NCBI RefSeq assembly: GCF_030272615.1
Contig: NC_081414.1
Location: forward strand, 521,612,185-521,676,184
DNA from: Cryptomeria japonica
Taxonomy: Eukaryota; Streptophyta; Pinopsida; Cupressales; Cupressaceae
Direction of reading: 5' to 3'
Length of the DNA stretch: 64,000 bases
Under the pieces are notes generated by a model. It searched no databases. It was not told the origin of the DNA and saw only the letters and a program-made list of their open reading frames with translations. The translations under genes and the position numbers were made by a program. Below are positions 1 to 12,317 of this stretch, piece by piece. Numbering within the stretch: the stretch's first letter is position 1; each line of letters starts with the position of its first letter.

Positions 1-3000
1 GGTTTAAAAATTTATATTGGGTGATGGGAGAAAACTGTATGTGTATGTTTAAAGAATTCTCCATGTGTATGTTGTAGGAGTAGCATGACTAAATTCTACC
101 TTAGTAAGGTGCATTAATATGCGAATAGATGAATTATGTGAAACTGCTTGGTTATAGAAGAAGTATTATAAAGAGCCTGTTATTGTAGCTTCGAGAAAGT
201 GTTAATGTGTTCCCTGAAAGATTGTTTTATGTGACTTCCGAAAGATTGTCTTATGTGTTTCATTAAACTAGTTTGATTGAAGATTTATTTTAGCAAATGC
301 TCCATTGAACTCGCTTTTGGGTATATGTAATTACCTTAATGTGTTTAGAAAGTGCGAATGGAAAAGCTTGTTTGATGTGCGTGCCTTAATATGTTTATCT
401 GGGTAATAGCTTCTTGCTTATCTTTGATCGTAATGTGATCTTTTCTAATAGGTTGCAATTATGACATGTGTCTGAATTGTATTATTAAGTGAGTGTTCTT
501 ATGAGGTCTTGCATTATCGAAAAGATTACCTCTTCTGATCTCTGTTCTGTTTGGAAAACTAGAACCTCCTGTTGCAACCGTAACTATTGGAAATGTTTTT
601 GTTAGACTGATTGTCATCCTTCTAAACGGTAGCGAAATGAAAACCGTGTAATTAAATGATAGGCTTTTAGTGGGAAATTTAATATTATAGCGTGATCTTG
701 ATTGATCTTGTGTCCTTGTAGGAAATGGTTTGGTTATCAAACTCTTTTTCCCCTCTCTTTGCCTAATCATAAGATTTTTAGAAATGGTATTAAGGAATGC
801 TTTGAGTTAAATAGAATGTTTATAAAACATGTGAAATTGTGTGTTTGCTTTTGGCTTCATAGTGATAGATGAAAGTCTTAAGCTTTAGAAGTGAACTTGC
901 TTAGCTAGTAATTTAGTTATGAATGCTTAGTGAGATTCGAAAAAGCTACAGGAATGATGTTAATTCCTTATATAATTGTGAGTTGTTAATAATTTCAGTA
1001 CTTGAATGTAGAGTAAACGTGATTCAGTTATTTATATAGAAAGCGTAATTGGAATCTTCCTTGAATAGATGTTAGCGTACTGAAAAGTATTCCCCGTAAT
1101 GTGACTAAACCAGTATTGGTGTTTTATGTGCATTGTGAGAAACCAGTGCTTATCTTGTGTGCCCATGGGTTGGTGAAGTAATCAACCATGGAGGATATGT
1201 TGCTTATGAGTATGGGAAACCATACTGTTTATGTAATGTTGCTTATTTGTTTCCCTACTGAGTACCAAACCTCGGGTTGTGGGTAACTCGGTATGTTAAG
1301 GGGTAGTATTCGAAGCGACCGTTCCTTGAATAGTATGGATTGGCGTGCGAGTAATGTCGACGCGAAGCGACTTTAGCTTCTCTACTTCGAGGAATGATAT
1401 AGTTGTACTACTAAACTGTATCAAGGTGTACTCAATACTTTCCCTTTGATGAACCTATTTATAGGTTTATGTGTGTCAGCTTATTCTCTTCCTTATCTGA
1501 GCATATAGATGGTAGTTTTTGTGCATATTGTTGGATTCTATTGGAGTATCTGTTGCCTTGTCTTCTTGAGAGGCGTGTTATTGTTCTTACATAAGTTTCC
1601 AACTGGCCTGTGTTGGTAGACTTGTGGGAAGACCAGAGTCATGTATACCTCTGACTTACGGCGAGTATCCTTCTAGATACGTCGCTATGCGGGATGTGGC
1701 TTGCGCGTGCTTTTTCCGCGAGGTGCACTACCATGCGGGATACATCCATTGTGTGTTTTCTCCACTTGGGGTATTGCCATGCCACGTGACGACGTGATGC
1801 GGGGTGATGTCGAGGTGCACACCGCCATGCCATGTGGATAGTGTGACTATGTCGCACCACATGATGAGCTACTGCAATAGCTAGTCAGTTGTTCCTTCCT
1901 TCCTCGTTGGTGGCTAGATGCTAGTCACACAGTGCTGTTATGTGCAGTTGTGATATTCTTTATATTTCTTTGGGGATCAGCAATTTATTTTACTTTGACT
2001 TTGAAGGTTTAGCCACGATCTTGTGATCTTTTGCACTTTGATTTGGTGTTGAAATTCCGGATTATTTTCTTACCTTACTGTTGGAATTGAGGATTTATTA
2101 TCTTTATTCATCTGTGCTTTGGTGGCTGAACTGGTTTATCCTTATTGTTTTCGGATGCTGATCTTGTGTCGAGATGTGAAATTCCTCTCCAAGGACGTAT
2201 GATACGGAATTGGTAGAGTGTGTGCGAGGAAGTTGTTGTAGGGAACCGTGAGGATGGGGGTATGTGAGGCTGTGATGCAGCTAGTATCCACTACCTACCT
2301 ATGTGTGGTGACTATCTCTTGGAGGCTAACCACCTTGTACAACAAGGGATATTCACAAAGGTCTTGTATGGAAGGTAGCACCGCTATGGTGTGCCTAGCA
2401 CCATCGAGCCTTTGAGCGAGATATTGGATATTTATGATCATATTGTTGTTATGAGATCAGGCATAGAGATGCTGATCGTGCATGTTATCATTGACCGAGT
2501 ATTAGACATGCTCACATGTGGCCTTTTATGTTATGCATTTCAGTTATGTGGATGGTTATTATTGTATCATGGAGTAAATTGTGTTAACTTGTCGCTATGT
2601 TATGGGACATAGTCATTGGAAAGGTTTTCTTATGCCTGGCAAGTGTAACCATTGAGTTATTTATGTTGCTCCTATCTATTGGAAGTTAATCTGGTTGTAG
2701 AAATTGATATTTTGAGCTAGTTCTATGTTATTAAATTTTATGATAAAGATGGATTGGTAAAGGAAATTGATCTTATGGCATGTTTTTCCGTCATTTTGAT
2801 CGATGATTATGGTAATTGTGGTTTACCTCCTCGTAATGCTTTAATTTGGTGTAATGAAAGGAAGAAAATTCTTGTTTCTTTGCTATGACTGTGGATAATT
2901 CCTAGAATATTGTAAGGAATGTATGGTTTTGGATGTATCTTGCCAATGGATAATGACGTTTGTAAAGGATTTTGCAATTATATTTCATTTATTTATGGAA

Positions 3001-3103
3001 AGTTTTCTATGTGCAATTTGATCTTTGTTGAATGAGTTTCAGGGCTGATGCGTACGACATGTTCTCCATCTAGCCTTACGACTTCCAGGAGTAAGTCAGA
3101 ACC
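1..3103 (+). other. Internal/3' region of a gypsy-type LTR element, no recognisable coding
   Basis: This stretch ends at a polypurine tract followed by an LTR start at 3117, so it should be the 3' internal part of the element that owns that LTR. All frames are broken into short pieces and none shows a gag, protease, integrase or reverse transcriptase motif I recognise. A somewhat GC-richer block lies at about 1650-1860. It may be a long untranslated 3' region, a decayed pol, or unrelated filler. Assignment to the element is inferred only from position. Confidence 0.4.
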
Positions 3104-3116
3104 TAGGGGGGGAGAA
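3104..3116 (+). other. Polypurine tract of gypsy-type element
   Basis: A G-rich purine run ending in GGAGAA lies directly before the TGTAGTACCC start of the LTR. This is the standard position of the plus-strand primer in LTR retrotransposons and fixes the element's orientation as + with the LTR to its right being the 3' LTR. Confidence 0.65.
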
Positions 3117-6100
3117 TGTAGTACCCCTACCGTAATCGATCTCTAACCTTGGTTTAATCTGGATTAGTTTATCGTAATATTATGATTAATGTCAGATGTT
3201 GATTTTATGCATAGCTATTGATGTGGTTCTCACACTAGTTGTATGCAGGTTATTCAGTGTACCTATTTCGTGATTTTAGTATCGGACTAATGCTTTCATT
3301 AGATGTTATAAATGTATGCATGTATGATCTTTTGTTGCAGGAGATTCCAGGTACGAAGTCGCATGAGTGCGAGGTTCGTCGTCACCTGGTTTTGCAGGTT
3401 TGAGTGTACCCTTGTTAATCCCTAGAGTCGGATTAGGTGGTCGTGAGACCCCAGTTGACCTTCGTCGTGCTCAAGTGAGCATCGTCAGTCGTCGTCGGTA
3501 ATCCCTTCTTGTTTGGGTTTGCGAGTCGTCTGTTTGGTTGGCCTTCTCGATTTGCATGCCTGGTGTGTTTGGTTAATTGATGAATTAGTCCGTAGCATTA
3601 TTTTGAGTATTTATGCGTTTGTGCAGTGAAGATTAATGGATTAAATTGATTGAGAATTCGTTATGCGTTTTTCGTTGTTAATGAATTGCTCGTTTTAGAT
3701 TGGAAGTAAATTTGAATTTAATGGCTGATTTCGATTATTAAATGCATTATTTATATATGCTGATGAAAAAGAAGGATTTGTATTTAATTGCAAGAGGTTT
3801 AATTGCTTTCTGTTGGATTCTGGTATTTGAAAGGTTAAATTGAATTGATTGTGAAAGAAATCGATTTTTAATTGATTAAGCAAGTTATTTTGTTGATAGT
3901 TAAAAAGAAATAAATTTTGAGGAATTAATTGTAAATAAAAGATTTTATCCCAAAAATAGAAAATTTTGGGTCAACTCTTCCATATAACCCAATTTGGGAA
4001 ATTTGGAGAGGAGGGACATTTTTGGAAAGTTTTTGGATTGGAGATGGAAAATTGGAGGCTTTGGCAGCTGAGATTGGGATTCTTCAACCGATCTTGCCAG
4101 GATTGCGAGATCAGGTAGGATCCAACTCTTTTTTTTTAGTTTTTGGTTTAAAATGAAAATGAAGATTTTATCTTGGATTTAAATTTTCATTCGAATGCCA
4201 TGTTTATGGATCGATTGGTAAATTACCAGCTTGGCTGGAAGTGATTTAGAGGTGCTGTTAACTCCTCTTGTTTTTGGGCGTTTTTGTTCTGAAAGCTCGA
4301 ATTGTGTTTTAAAGGAAATGAAAACATTTATTCTAAATATCGAACTGTGTGTTAATTTTTTAAACATTATTTATTTTCCAAACCCGGCCTGTGCGTTTCG
4401 TTGAATTTAAACCTGTGAGTTTTGTTCGAATTGAAACCTGTGCGTATATGTGTTAACCTTCTGGGCGTTCGCGTTGTTTTATCGAACTGGGCTTTGTTTG
4501 GAACCCCCGGTCTGCGCGTTGGTTTTATTGCTTTAACCGTGGGTTGGGGTTGGAGGCGGGGAGCGGAGCTCCCCCGCTCCTCCTCCCCCTTTCCCCCGCA
4601 TGCTAACCTTATGCCTCCCCCGTTCCCCCTTCGCTGGCAGTGGTGACCAGGCCGCGGCACACTGCAGTGGCCGCAGGGCGCCGCGGACCTGCGGGCACCG
4701 CAGGGTGCCGCCGCCTGGCCGTGTGGGCGGCGCCGAGCTAGGGTTAGGGCACGGCCCTTCCCAGCTCGCTCGCCACATGTTTTTTTTTTAAAAAAAAAAA
4801 ATGCATTTCTTGTAATAAAAGAACATAGATTCATTTAAAAGCGTTTTCTTGTTTTAACGCATTTTGTTTTAAACGGTGTTTAAATGCGTTTTCAATGTAA
4901 ATTTTTAGTATTAAAAAAAAAAGGGAAAAAAACATATGATATTAATATCATTTTTATGTAAGAGATTCTTAATGCTAAGTTTAAAAGTGCTCTTAATTAG
5001 GATTAAGAGGCAATATTTGGATCGATGTAAATTTGGATATTAAGTAATTCTATAATGAAAATTTATAAGTTAGTTATTATCCAAACTCATTTTGTGTCTT
5101 ATGTATTTTGTGGTTAAGTTCTAAAATTGATAATTTCGTCATTGAATCTAATTGGCTATATTTTGGTCCAATCTTGGATTAATAAGGTTATACCATGTGC
5201 GTTTGGAAATGAGTATCTACAATTGAATTTTCCTTACGTTATATTTTCGTGATCTGTAATTATGCAACTGGGATTGAAAGTATGGAATTGTAGAGGTCGA
5301 TTTTAGACCGGTATGTTAATGTCGTTTGTTGGAGATTAAATGTATCCTTGTTTAAATTGCTTAATGGTTGTCTGAATTTGATTAATATGAATTGGTTAAA
5401 ACTCTTCATGGCTTAAATTGCCTGTTCGATGCTTGAACCTTAGGAGTTAGAAAACCAAGAACAAATTATTCCTTGATGAGGTAGATAACTGTAACCTGTT
5501 TTTAGATCTTGTAGGAAACTTGTTCGATTTTAAGGATTAAATCAATTTGAGAAAATATTGTCTTTTCTGATTACTGCATTGCGAGTTTAAATACTGTATT
5601 CGCCTTTAATTATGAAATGGCATGTTTTGCTTGTTTAAAGGACCCTGTCGTAAGGATGATTTGGTGTTCCTGTTTTAGTCCTCGATTTCCGAGTTGACTG
5701 TTGTATTGTGATGTTGTCTTAGTTGGTTATATCCTCTTTGAGTGAGTTGAATAATGATTCGTGGTTAACCTTAGTTGTCAGGTCTCTAGTTAGAGTGCCG
5801 TCAGTAAGTGATTACCCTTGAGTCGTGTTTGACCTGATGTTTGTATCTTCTTGAACTCCGTTCGTCTTACCATGTGTATTCCGTGGTTTGAGTTCGTCTG
5901 AGTTAGTCTAGTGTCGTATGGGAAAGTGGCTTTCGATTGGGGGCCGCGCCCAAAGTGGCTGCTGGGTAACCCGTCGAAAGTGAGTCTAATAAGTGATAAC
6001 CTAAGTAGATTAGAAAATAATCTCTAAATAAGATAATGTGCCTCACACATGGGACGAATGCTATCATAGATTCGGCATGCTGTGAGAAGGCCTGAAATGG

Positions 6101-7321
6101 CAAACTACCTTCCTTGTCTTCACGAGAGGATGTGTGGGTCCACATGAGGCTTGGATGGGCCGGAAGTTCGGATTAGGTTGCCAGGGTTACCAGTGTATGG
6201 GCCGGGACCTATGAAGACTTGCCATGGTATCCATACCAGGTTGTGTGATGACACTTGTCCCTACGTCCGCTAGTGTGTTGTCGTCTTGTCCTGTTTTGAG
6301 TACCTTTGTGAGTCGTCCTTCGTCGTTGCCCTCGTGAGTGTCGGTTTCATGTTAGACCCTTGGGTGGTGATGGTTCAGTTTTATGGATGCTCTCATGGAC
6401 TCTTATGATATTAGCTTGATTATGTTCAGCTGGATCCTGTTCCTTGTAAGGATCGTTTATGTATTTATTGACCGTTGTGGTCGTTGTATATTGCTTATGT
6501 ATCGCCTTGATGGTTGGATTGTATAGTGTAACCTCTTGTACTCTTAACCTTATTATTTATCAGAAGGGGTCTTGCAGTTGCGCAGACCCGGAGATGTAGC
6601 CCTTTAGGGGTGAACTCCGAGATCATTATGGTGTTATGTGGTGTATTCTCTTATGGTTCCTTTTTTCAGCTTTATCATGCATGATTTGCTTATGTTAAAA
6701 TGGTTAAGTGGATAATGGAATTAACTCTAAATGCTTATATTCAGTTCTATCTTGAATGCCATGTGGATCGAATGCATATTTGGTTGAGATGCGATTTATC
6801 GTAATGCATGTGTGAAATCGTCCTTTGAAATGCAATGAATTGGGTTATGGAATAATGTATCTCAGAGTAATGAATTATACTCAGTTGTTGTTAAGAAATT
6901 TAGATGTGCTTGGAAAGATCTCTTATGCCATGATGAAATCCTAGTGTATTAGAAAAGGTAGATGTATGGTTTGTAATTTTAAAATGAAAAGATTGAATGA
7001 AGTTTATGAATGGATCTTAAATGATGAATCTTGCTTGTGATTTATATTTCCATCCTTTGAAAGAAATTATCCTGATTGTGAATTATCTCGTTATTAAGAT
7101 ATTCAGCTTTTGGATTAATTGTGTGTGTAAAGTGTATTGTGAAAATTTAAGTAATCTCGTTGGGAAACTCTTTAGGAGATTGTCGTTAATGTCTTCCGCT
7201 ATGTTATCTGAATCTTTGGTATCTTGTTGCATCTTATGTGTTGTAACTTTAAAAAAAAAATTTGCACTCTATTCTTGTTATTTTAGCTTATCCCTTCGGG
7301 GTTTCCTGGCGGGGCATTACA
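3117..7321 (+). repeat. Long (4.2-kb) 3' LTR of a gypsy-type element (family F)
   Basis: The repeat starts TGTAGTACCC right after a polypurine tract and ends GGGGCATTACA at 7321, giving TG...CA ends. The 3' end is recognisable again at 9719 (+) and, diverged, in reverse at 15868, which supports the boundary. It is AT-rich except for a GC-rich block near 4540-4780. A block at about 6562-6645 (AGACCCGGAGATGTAGCC) recurs at 7899-7960 in the next LTR fragment. No second copy of this exact LTR is present, so the length rests on the two end signatures. A nested insertion inside it cannot be excluded. Confidence 0.55.
4540..4780. other. GC- and CpG-rich island inside the F-family LTR
   Basis: A block of roughly 240 bases with many GC, CCGC and GGCG words stands out in strongly AT-rich surroundings. 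It lies about 1.4 kb into the LTR. The overlapping open frames here (to 4834) are low-complexity and look like by-products of GC richness rather than a gene. It could be a promoter or CpG island of the LTR, or captured host sequence. The reverse-oriented F3 LTR has a comparable GC-rich block at about 57200-57600. Confidence 0.5.
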
Positions 7322-9719
7322 AGATGACCTATATTGATTTTGTCTTGTTGAAATATAATATGGAAATGAGTCTCATTATCTTGGCAATGTTGAAGAGTGC
7401 ATGTAGGCTTTAATTCTTTTAAGTGGGAAATGTTAGAACTCGCGGTTAGGTGTTAATGAGTAAACCAAAAGGGAGGTGTTAGTCCTTAATTTGTCTTTAT
7501 GTATCCTTGTGCAGTTTAAAGGGCTAGAGTATCTTTGTAAAACCATCTTATCATTAGTGGGGATCTAGTGTTAACTAATTTGAATAGACGTTTATGTCAA
7601 ATTGAGAATATGTTGTATTTACTCGTTAACATTTGTGCATGATCTATTAATTTGGAAATTTGTTGGGTCCCCGTCATCTGTTTTCCCTTGGTCTGTCCAG
7701 CGCCGGTCTAGTCTCCATTTAAGGTGCCAGCTGTTAAGAAATCCTTGTCCTTTTTACTTGATGTACTTAGAATGATCCGCTTAAAAAGGGATCACTATGT
7801 AATAATATAACGAGGTAAATGTTGAATAGTGTATGTGTTCGCCTAAAAAGCAGAGTTGTAAAGACATGTAAATATGTAACTTTAACGATATAATACCAAA
7901 GGGGTCTCGCAGTTGAGCAGACCCGGAGATGTAGCCCATCCGGGGTGAACTCCGAGATCATATCTGTGTTATGTGATGTTTATAGCGTGCATTGTTTTAT
8001 GTTTTAAATTATCATGAATGGTTGAATTTTTGCATAAGTGTATGGTGGAAATTTCATGAATTCAAATTTAAGTGCATAACATTATTCATATGGGTAAATG
8101 TAGTGATTTAAGTTCATAAAACGTTGTGAAATATGAATATGGCAAGGTATTTAAATATTGAAATTAAAGTGTGGAAAAAGTAAATTGGTATTGTTAATTT
8201 AAAATTGTAATAGTGGAAGAAATCTAGATAGAATTACTTCATTGGATTAATTTGTTAATAAGTATGTTAATGGAATAAATGTAAAGGGGAAAACAAAGTT
8301 AAAATTTATGTCACAATTCCTAGTTGAAAACTAAAGGATGAACATCATATAAATATCTATCCTTTTTCCCTTAGAAAATGAATTGCGCCATGTCAATTAT
8401 GTTTCATTACATTGAATGAACTTGATAAGTTATTTCACGTTTTAATCTTAACAATAATCCTCACCAGATTAATTTGATAATCGTGTGGACTCAAATAGGT
8501 AATCATGTTGTATATGGAATGAATATATTCAGTAATTTATGTTGTAATTATAATCCAATATACCCTCACCAGATTTATTTTATAATTGGGTGAACTCAAT
8601 TAGATATCCATATTTTAAATCCTTATAAAAGGAATTCCCTCATGACTGCTAAAGTTGATCTAAAATGGGAAATAATTGATTTGTAGTTTACACATTAAAA
8701 CTTAGTAAAAGTATCTCTCTCATTTTAATATCATTTAACAAGAAGAGAACAAAACAAGAGATATGCAAAAAGATAATTGTATTTTAATCCGAGTAGAAGA
8801 ACGTCATTATGATCTTATTATTTTAATCTTGAAATGTTAAATATTATCTTCCTAACTATATCTTAAAGTTAAAGGATGAACTCTTGTGGCCCAAATACAT
8901 TTTTCACGTAGTGATTCTAGCCATCTAGTAGTATTATTTTTAAAATTCAAGTGAATTCCCATGGCTACTCACACTATACCTATCATAGGAATTTTCAACC
9001 CATCAGTTGGCTACGCATGGAACCAAATGAAGGGATCTCACTCTGATTGTTGTAGTTAATCCCTAAGGAACAAATTCTTCTTATGAACCATACTTTTTAA
9101 TATTTAAGAAAGATATCAAATGTGGGTGAACATCTTAAAAATCAAATGAAGGAAACCTCGCTTTACTAATCGAAGTTTAACCCTAGACGAATGAATCTCG
9201 TTAAGCATATTTATAGTATTAAAGGATGATGTCAAGTGTGGATGGTTATTTTAAAACTCTAATGAATGAACTTTGTTATATTTTTTTTTAGCGCTTGAAC
9301 CTATTTGGAGACCTCCTAATGAACTTATGAATTAAAGTGCATTGAGTAATTAACCTCTCGATGGCCTCCTCACCAACCAAAGTAATTGAACACTTCCTAA
9401 AGATATAAGGTGTTAAACCATTGAACACATATTTAATCAAGGACTATGCATTACCTCGTAATTAAGTTATCCAGTTTAATGGATCTAATGATGCAAGTTG
9501 AGTTAGGTGTAAGGTTATGTAATCGCGTTGGGAAACCTCTTAGGATCATTTAGCCTTCCGCTGTGTTATCTAGTTAGAAATAACTTTGGGATAACTTCAT
9601 ACTATCTTAATATTGTAACTTTTCATTAACACACTTAATTATTATTTAAAGAAAAAATTTACACTCTATTTGAGTGTTTTAAACTTAAACCCTTAGGGGT
9701 TTCCTAGCGGGGCATTACA
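7322..9719 (+). repeat. Second, truncated LTR-derived segment sharing the F-family 3' end
   Basis: The last part repeats landmarks of the LTR before it, in the same order: the AGACCCGGAGATGTAGCC block (about 7899-7960), a GTTGGGAAACCTCTTAGGA block (about 9528) and the terminal GCGGGGCATTACA (ending 9719). Between these it is AT-rich, with loose reiterations of CCTCACCAGATT (about 8458 and 8567). No reading frame looks coding. Its 5' start is unclear, so it may be a truncated LTR or a relative with different length. The 130-residue open frame at 7021-7413 crosses the previous LTR end and is probably fortuitous. Confidence 0.45.
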
Positions 9720-9929
9720 AATTTGAATTTAATTAAAAGTGGATACAAGGAATTTAATTGAATAAAATGATTTATTCATTAAATGTCAAAAGAGGCCTAG
9801 TGAATTTAATTTAAATAAATTGAGTAATTTACTTAATTTAAATAGAGGAATGTGGGTGATTTAATTAAATTGGATTTAATTAAATAGAGGAATGAACATA
9901 AAATATTCATTTAGGAATATTGTCATTTT
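9720..9929. other. AT-rich spacer between F-type LTR end and element A'
   Basis: This stretch is very AT-rich, with reiterated GGATTTAATTAAAT-like words and AATAGAGGAATG repeated twice. No coding or element signature is visible. The breakpoint of the 5'-truncated element to the right lies near its end. Confidence 0.4.
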
Positions 9930-11200
9930 TATATGTCTACAACAGCTAATAGGACAATTTTTAGTAGTAAAAACCGGCAGATAAATCTTATGATGGGTAG
10001 AGTGAATGAGGTGGTAAATGAGACAAGTAAGGGGTGGACAAATTCTTTCAGAAACACCCAGACTTTCTCACATCTCAGGAAGAATTTGCAAAGGAAACAT
10101 CCCCTACAATTCCTAATAAATCAAAAGGAAAAGGTATTTTGGGCAGTTCTACTCCAATTTTGATACAATAACAATTGGTTGTAACTACAGGCACACAACC
10201 ACAACCGGGAGTCATAGAGAGTGTATTGTTTATACCGATACAAACCAATTTTTAGCAAGAGAGTGTACAAGATACTGGAAACACTATGGATAATACTCCA
10301 TTGGCAATAACTGACACTGCACCAAGTGGTGAAGTCATCGATGCAAAAGAGGTTGAGGTGCAAAAGAGGTTGAGATTCACCGGCAAGCGTTTTGGCAATT
10401 ATCACTTCTGAGGTCAAGAAGAAATCAGTTTTTGAGTTAAGTCCAACATAACTAATGATGATGGCCACTTAGAAATTGTTGAAGGAAGGAAGTGTAGACA
10501 AAGGGTTAATTAATCAATCGGTCTCTATATTACATAGAATAATGTCTGACTATTAGATAGAGGATGGAGCAAGCCCTTCTGGTAAGCTCAAAGCTTTAAC
10601 ATAACACATATCAAATAACTATCAATCCTTTAGATAGATTGCAAACCAACAGGCTTTGGACAGTTTCTCTACTGCAAAGAGGGAATCTTTTGATCAGCTT
10701 ATAGAAACTGGGAAGAAGAAGATAGAGGAAAAACTTATCTCTATTGAGGTTTGTTTGAAACAATCCACCAATATTTACCGAGTATGTTGTAATATAGGAA
10801 GTCTAATAGCCAATGTAAGTGACAGATTGGAAGAATTATATGATAAAATGGCTACTATTGCTAATTCTTTTGATGGGCTAACTACACTAACTGCATCTAT
10901 TGATGGACAAATTTTGTCCTTGGAGAACCAAGTTTTTCTTTTGAGAAAGAAAAGGATAAAATACTGAGGAGACCAAATAATTTAAGAGGACTGGTGAGTC
11001 CAAGACTTGACTCTTTAGGTGTTCACAAGAGAGAATGCATGGACATGCTAGCCAAGCCTACACTAGTAGATACATGGGAAAAGGAATCACTTGCCCACTT
11101 ACTTAGTGGACTTGCATCGGTATTGGACACTTTCACATCAGGTTGGGACACATATCTTTAGTTGCTGCAAAAGGCATACCCAGAAATTTTGAAGATGACT
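9930..11200 (+). pseudogene. Decayed accessory ORF of copia-like element A' (relative of the 50682-53912 ORF)
   Basis: Two pieces can be aligned by eye to the C-terminal half of the long second ORF of element A. The first (9933-10050) has the motif GRVNEV, present in both copies inside a stretch of related residues. The second (10656 to about 11170) is heptad-like and rich in Lys, Glu and Leu, ending in frames resembling A's last 60 residues (SPRLDSL against SPKLDCL). Stops and frameshifts break it throughout, and the N-terminal half is missing because the element is 5'-truncated. Function of this protein is unknown; the C-terminal part looks like a coiled coil. It is followed by the same double polypurine-tract arrangement as in A. 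Confidence 0.6.
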
Positions 11201-11261
11201 AAGCTTGAATGACTCTAGCTGTATTCTTTCATTCTTTACTCTTTCACCAATCTTTGGCATT

Positions 11262-11280
11262 AATGTCAAAGGGGGAGTAT
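11262..11280 (+). other. Upstream polypurine tract of element A'
   Basis: The words GTCAAAGGGGGAGTAT lie about 120 bases before the LTR. Elements A and B have an equivalent extra tract at the matching distance. It is not adjacent to the LTR, so it may be a second plus-strand primer or a relic. Confidence 0.55.
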
Positions 11281-11386
11281 GTAGATATGTGAAAAATATC
11301 AAGGAAAATGTTATCAGTTGTAGTGTGTTTTGCAGGGGAGCACACCAGTAGGGAATCCATTTTTCACATGAGTGTTGCCATCTATG

Positions 11387-11400
11387 CAAAAGAGGGAGAT
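11387..11400 (+). other. LTR-adjacent polypurine tract of element A'
   Basis: CAAAAGAGGGAGAT directly precedes the LTR start TGTTGGCAAT at 11401, the expected place for the plus-strand primer. It sets the orientation as +. Confidence 0.7.
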
Positions 11401-12317
11401 TGTTGGCAATTGACACTCATTAGATTCATTTTGTTGTCATTGATGGCAAAAATATTAGATAGAAGGCAACAATATTTGATGAAAGTCACAAATCAATAGA
11501 TACCGGCATTGGAAGCATTTAGGGCTACACCGACACCAACATCAGTACTTCAAGGAAGCCGACATCAAGAAAGATTTATTTTTGTAAACCATTTTGTAAT
11601 TATTGCTGAGGCCGACATTGAATATCTTTTGTAAATGTAGTGTAAGCCGACATAAGCCATATCATATGTAATAGGTATATAAATTAGTCTACTAGGTCAA
11701 TTTTAAAAGTATGAGAGGTATAGGATATGAATGACTTTATGATGTAATAGGTGAATAAGTATAGTAGAACTATGGTGTAAATTATATGTGATGAGATCAT
11801 TTTTGTATGCAAACATTGTATCATGCAATGATCTTTTAGGTAGCTAGGAAAGCACTCTTAGAGGAGAAGTAATACCGGTAATAGTTCAAGACTGTGAATG
11901 GGTACAGAGAAGAACTAGAACTGAAACTCTATCTAGCATATCAGATGCATTCCTGAGTTCATTTTCAGTAATATACTTTAGCAGAAAGCTTGTAGTCATT
12001 GAGACTCTTTGGTGATGAGCAGTATGGTCTAGGCAGTATGCCTTCCTGCAATTACAGGCCCCTATTTATGCAATATATTTTCATATGGCCAGTGAAATGA
12101 TATTGTGGGTCACAAATCCCACTGTAGTTTTTCCTCATTGAGGTTTTCCACATAAATTCTATGTGTTATGGTGTTCATTTATGTGGATGGTTTATTGGTT
12201 TCATGTTATATGCTTTTTTTTTTATACTTGCATGGTGTAGTAAGTTGAAAACTAATGATTCTGGTAGAACACTAATTCACCCCCCCCCCCCTCTCTTAGT
12301 GTTCTCATATCCCAACA
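11401..12317 (+). repeat. 3' LTR of copia-like element A'
   Basis: The 917-bp LTR begins TGTTGGCAAT and ends ATCCCAACA. Its ends match, in reverse complement, the LTRs of element A at 49749-50528 and 55425-56233: the start resembles TGTTGGCAAATGCACACT, and the end carries the same AATTCACCCCC motif. A TATA-like GTATATAAATTAG is at about 11677-11689. A run of twelve C lies near the 3' edge (12280-12291). The LTR end coincides with an interruption of the PMD reading frame, which supports the boundary. The 5' LTR is absent. Confidence 0.8.
11677..11689 (+). promoter_or_regulatory. TATA-box candidate in the A' LTR
   Basis: GTATATAAATTAG is a good TATA match located centrally in the LTR. Element A's LTRs have a TATA-like TATATAAG at the equivalent place. 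Presumed RNA polymerase II core promoter; activity unknown. Confidence 0.5.

Noticed and set aside
4367-4834. 155-residue and overlapping frames on both strands in a GC-rich block
   Set aside because: Open in several frames at once because of base composition; Ala/Gly/Arg/Pro-rich with no family resemblance.
7021-7413. 130-residue plus-strand open frame
   Set aside because: It crosses the LTR end at 7321 and has hydrophobic, low-information composition. No domain or second copy supports it.
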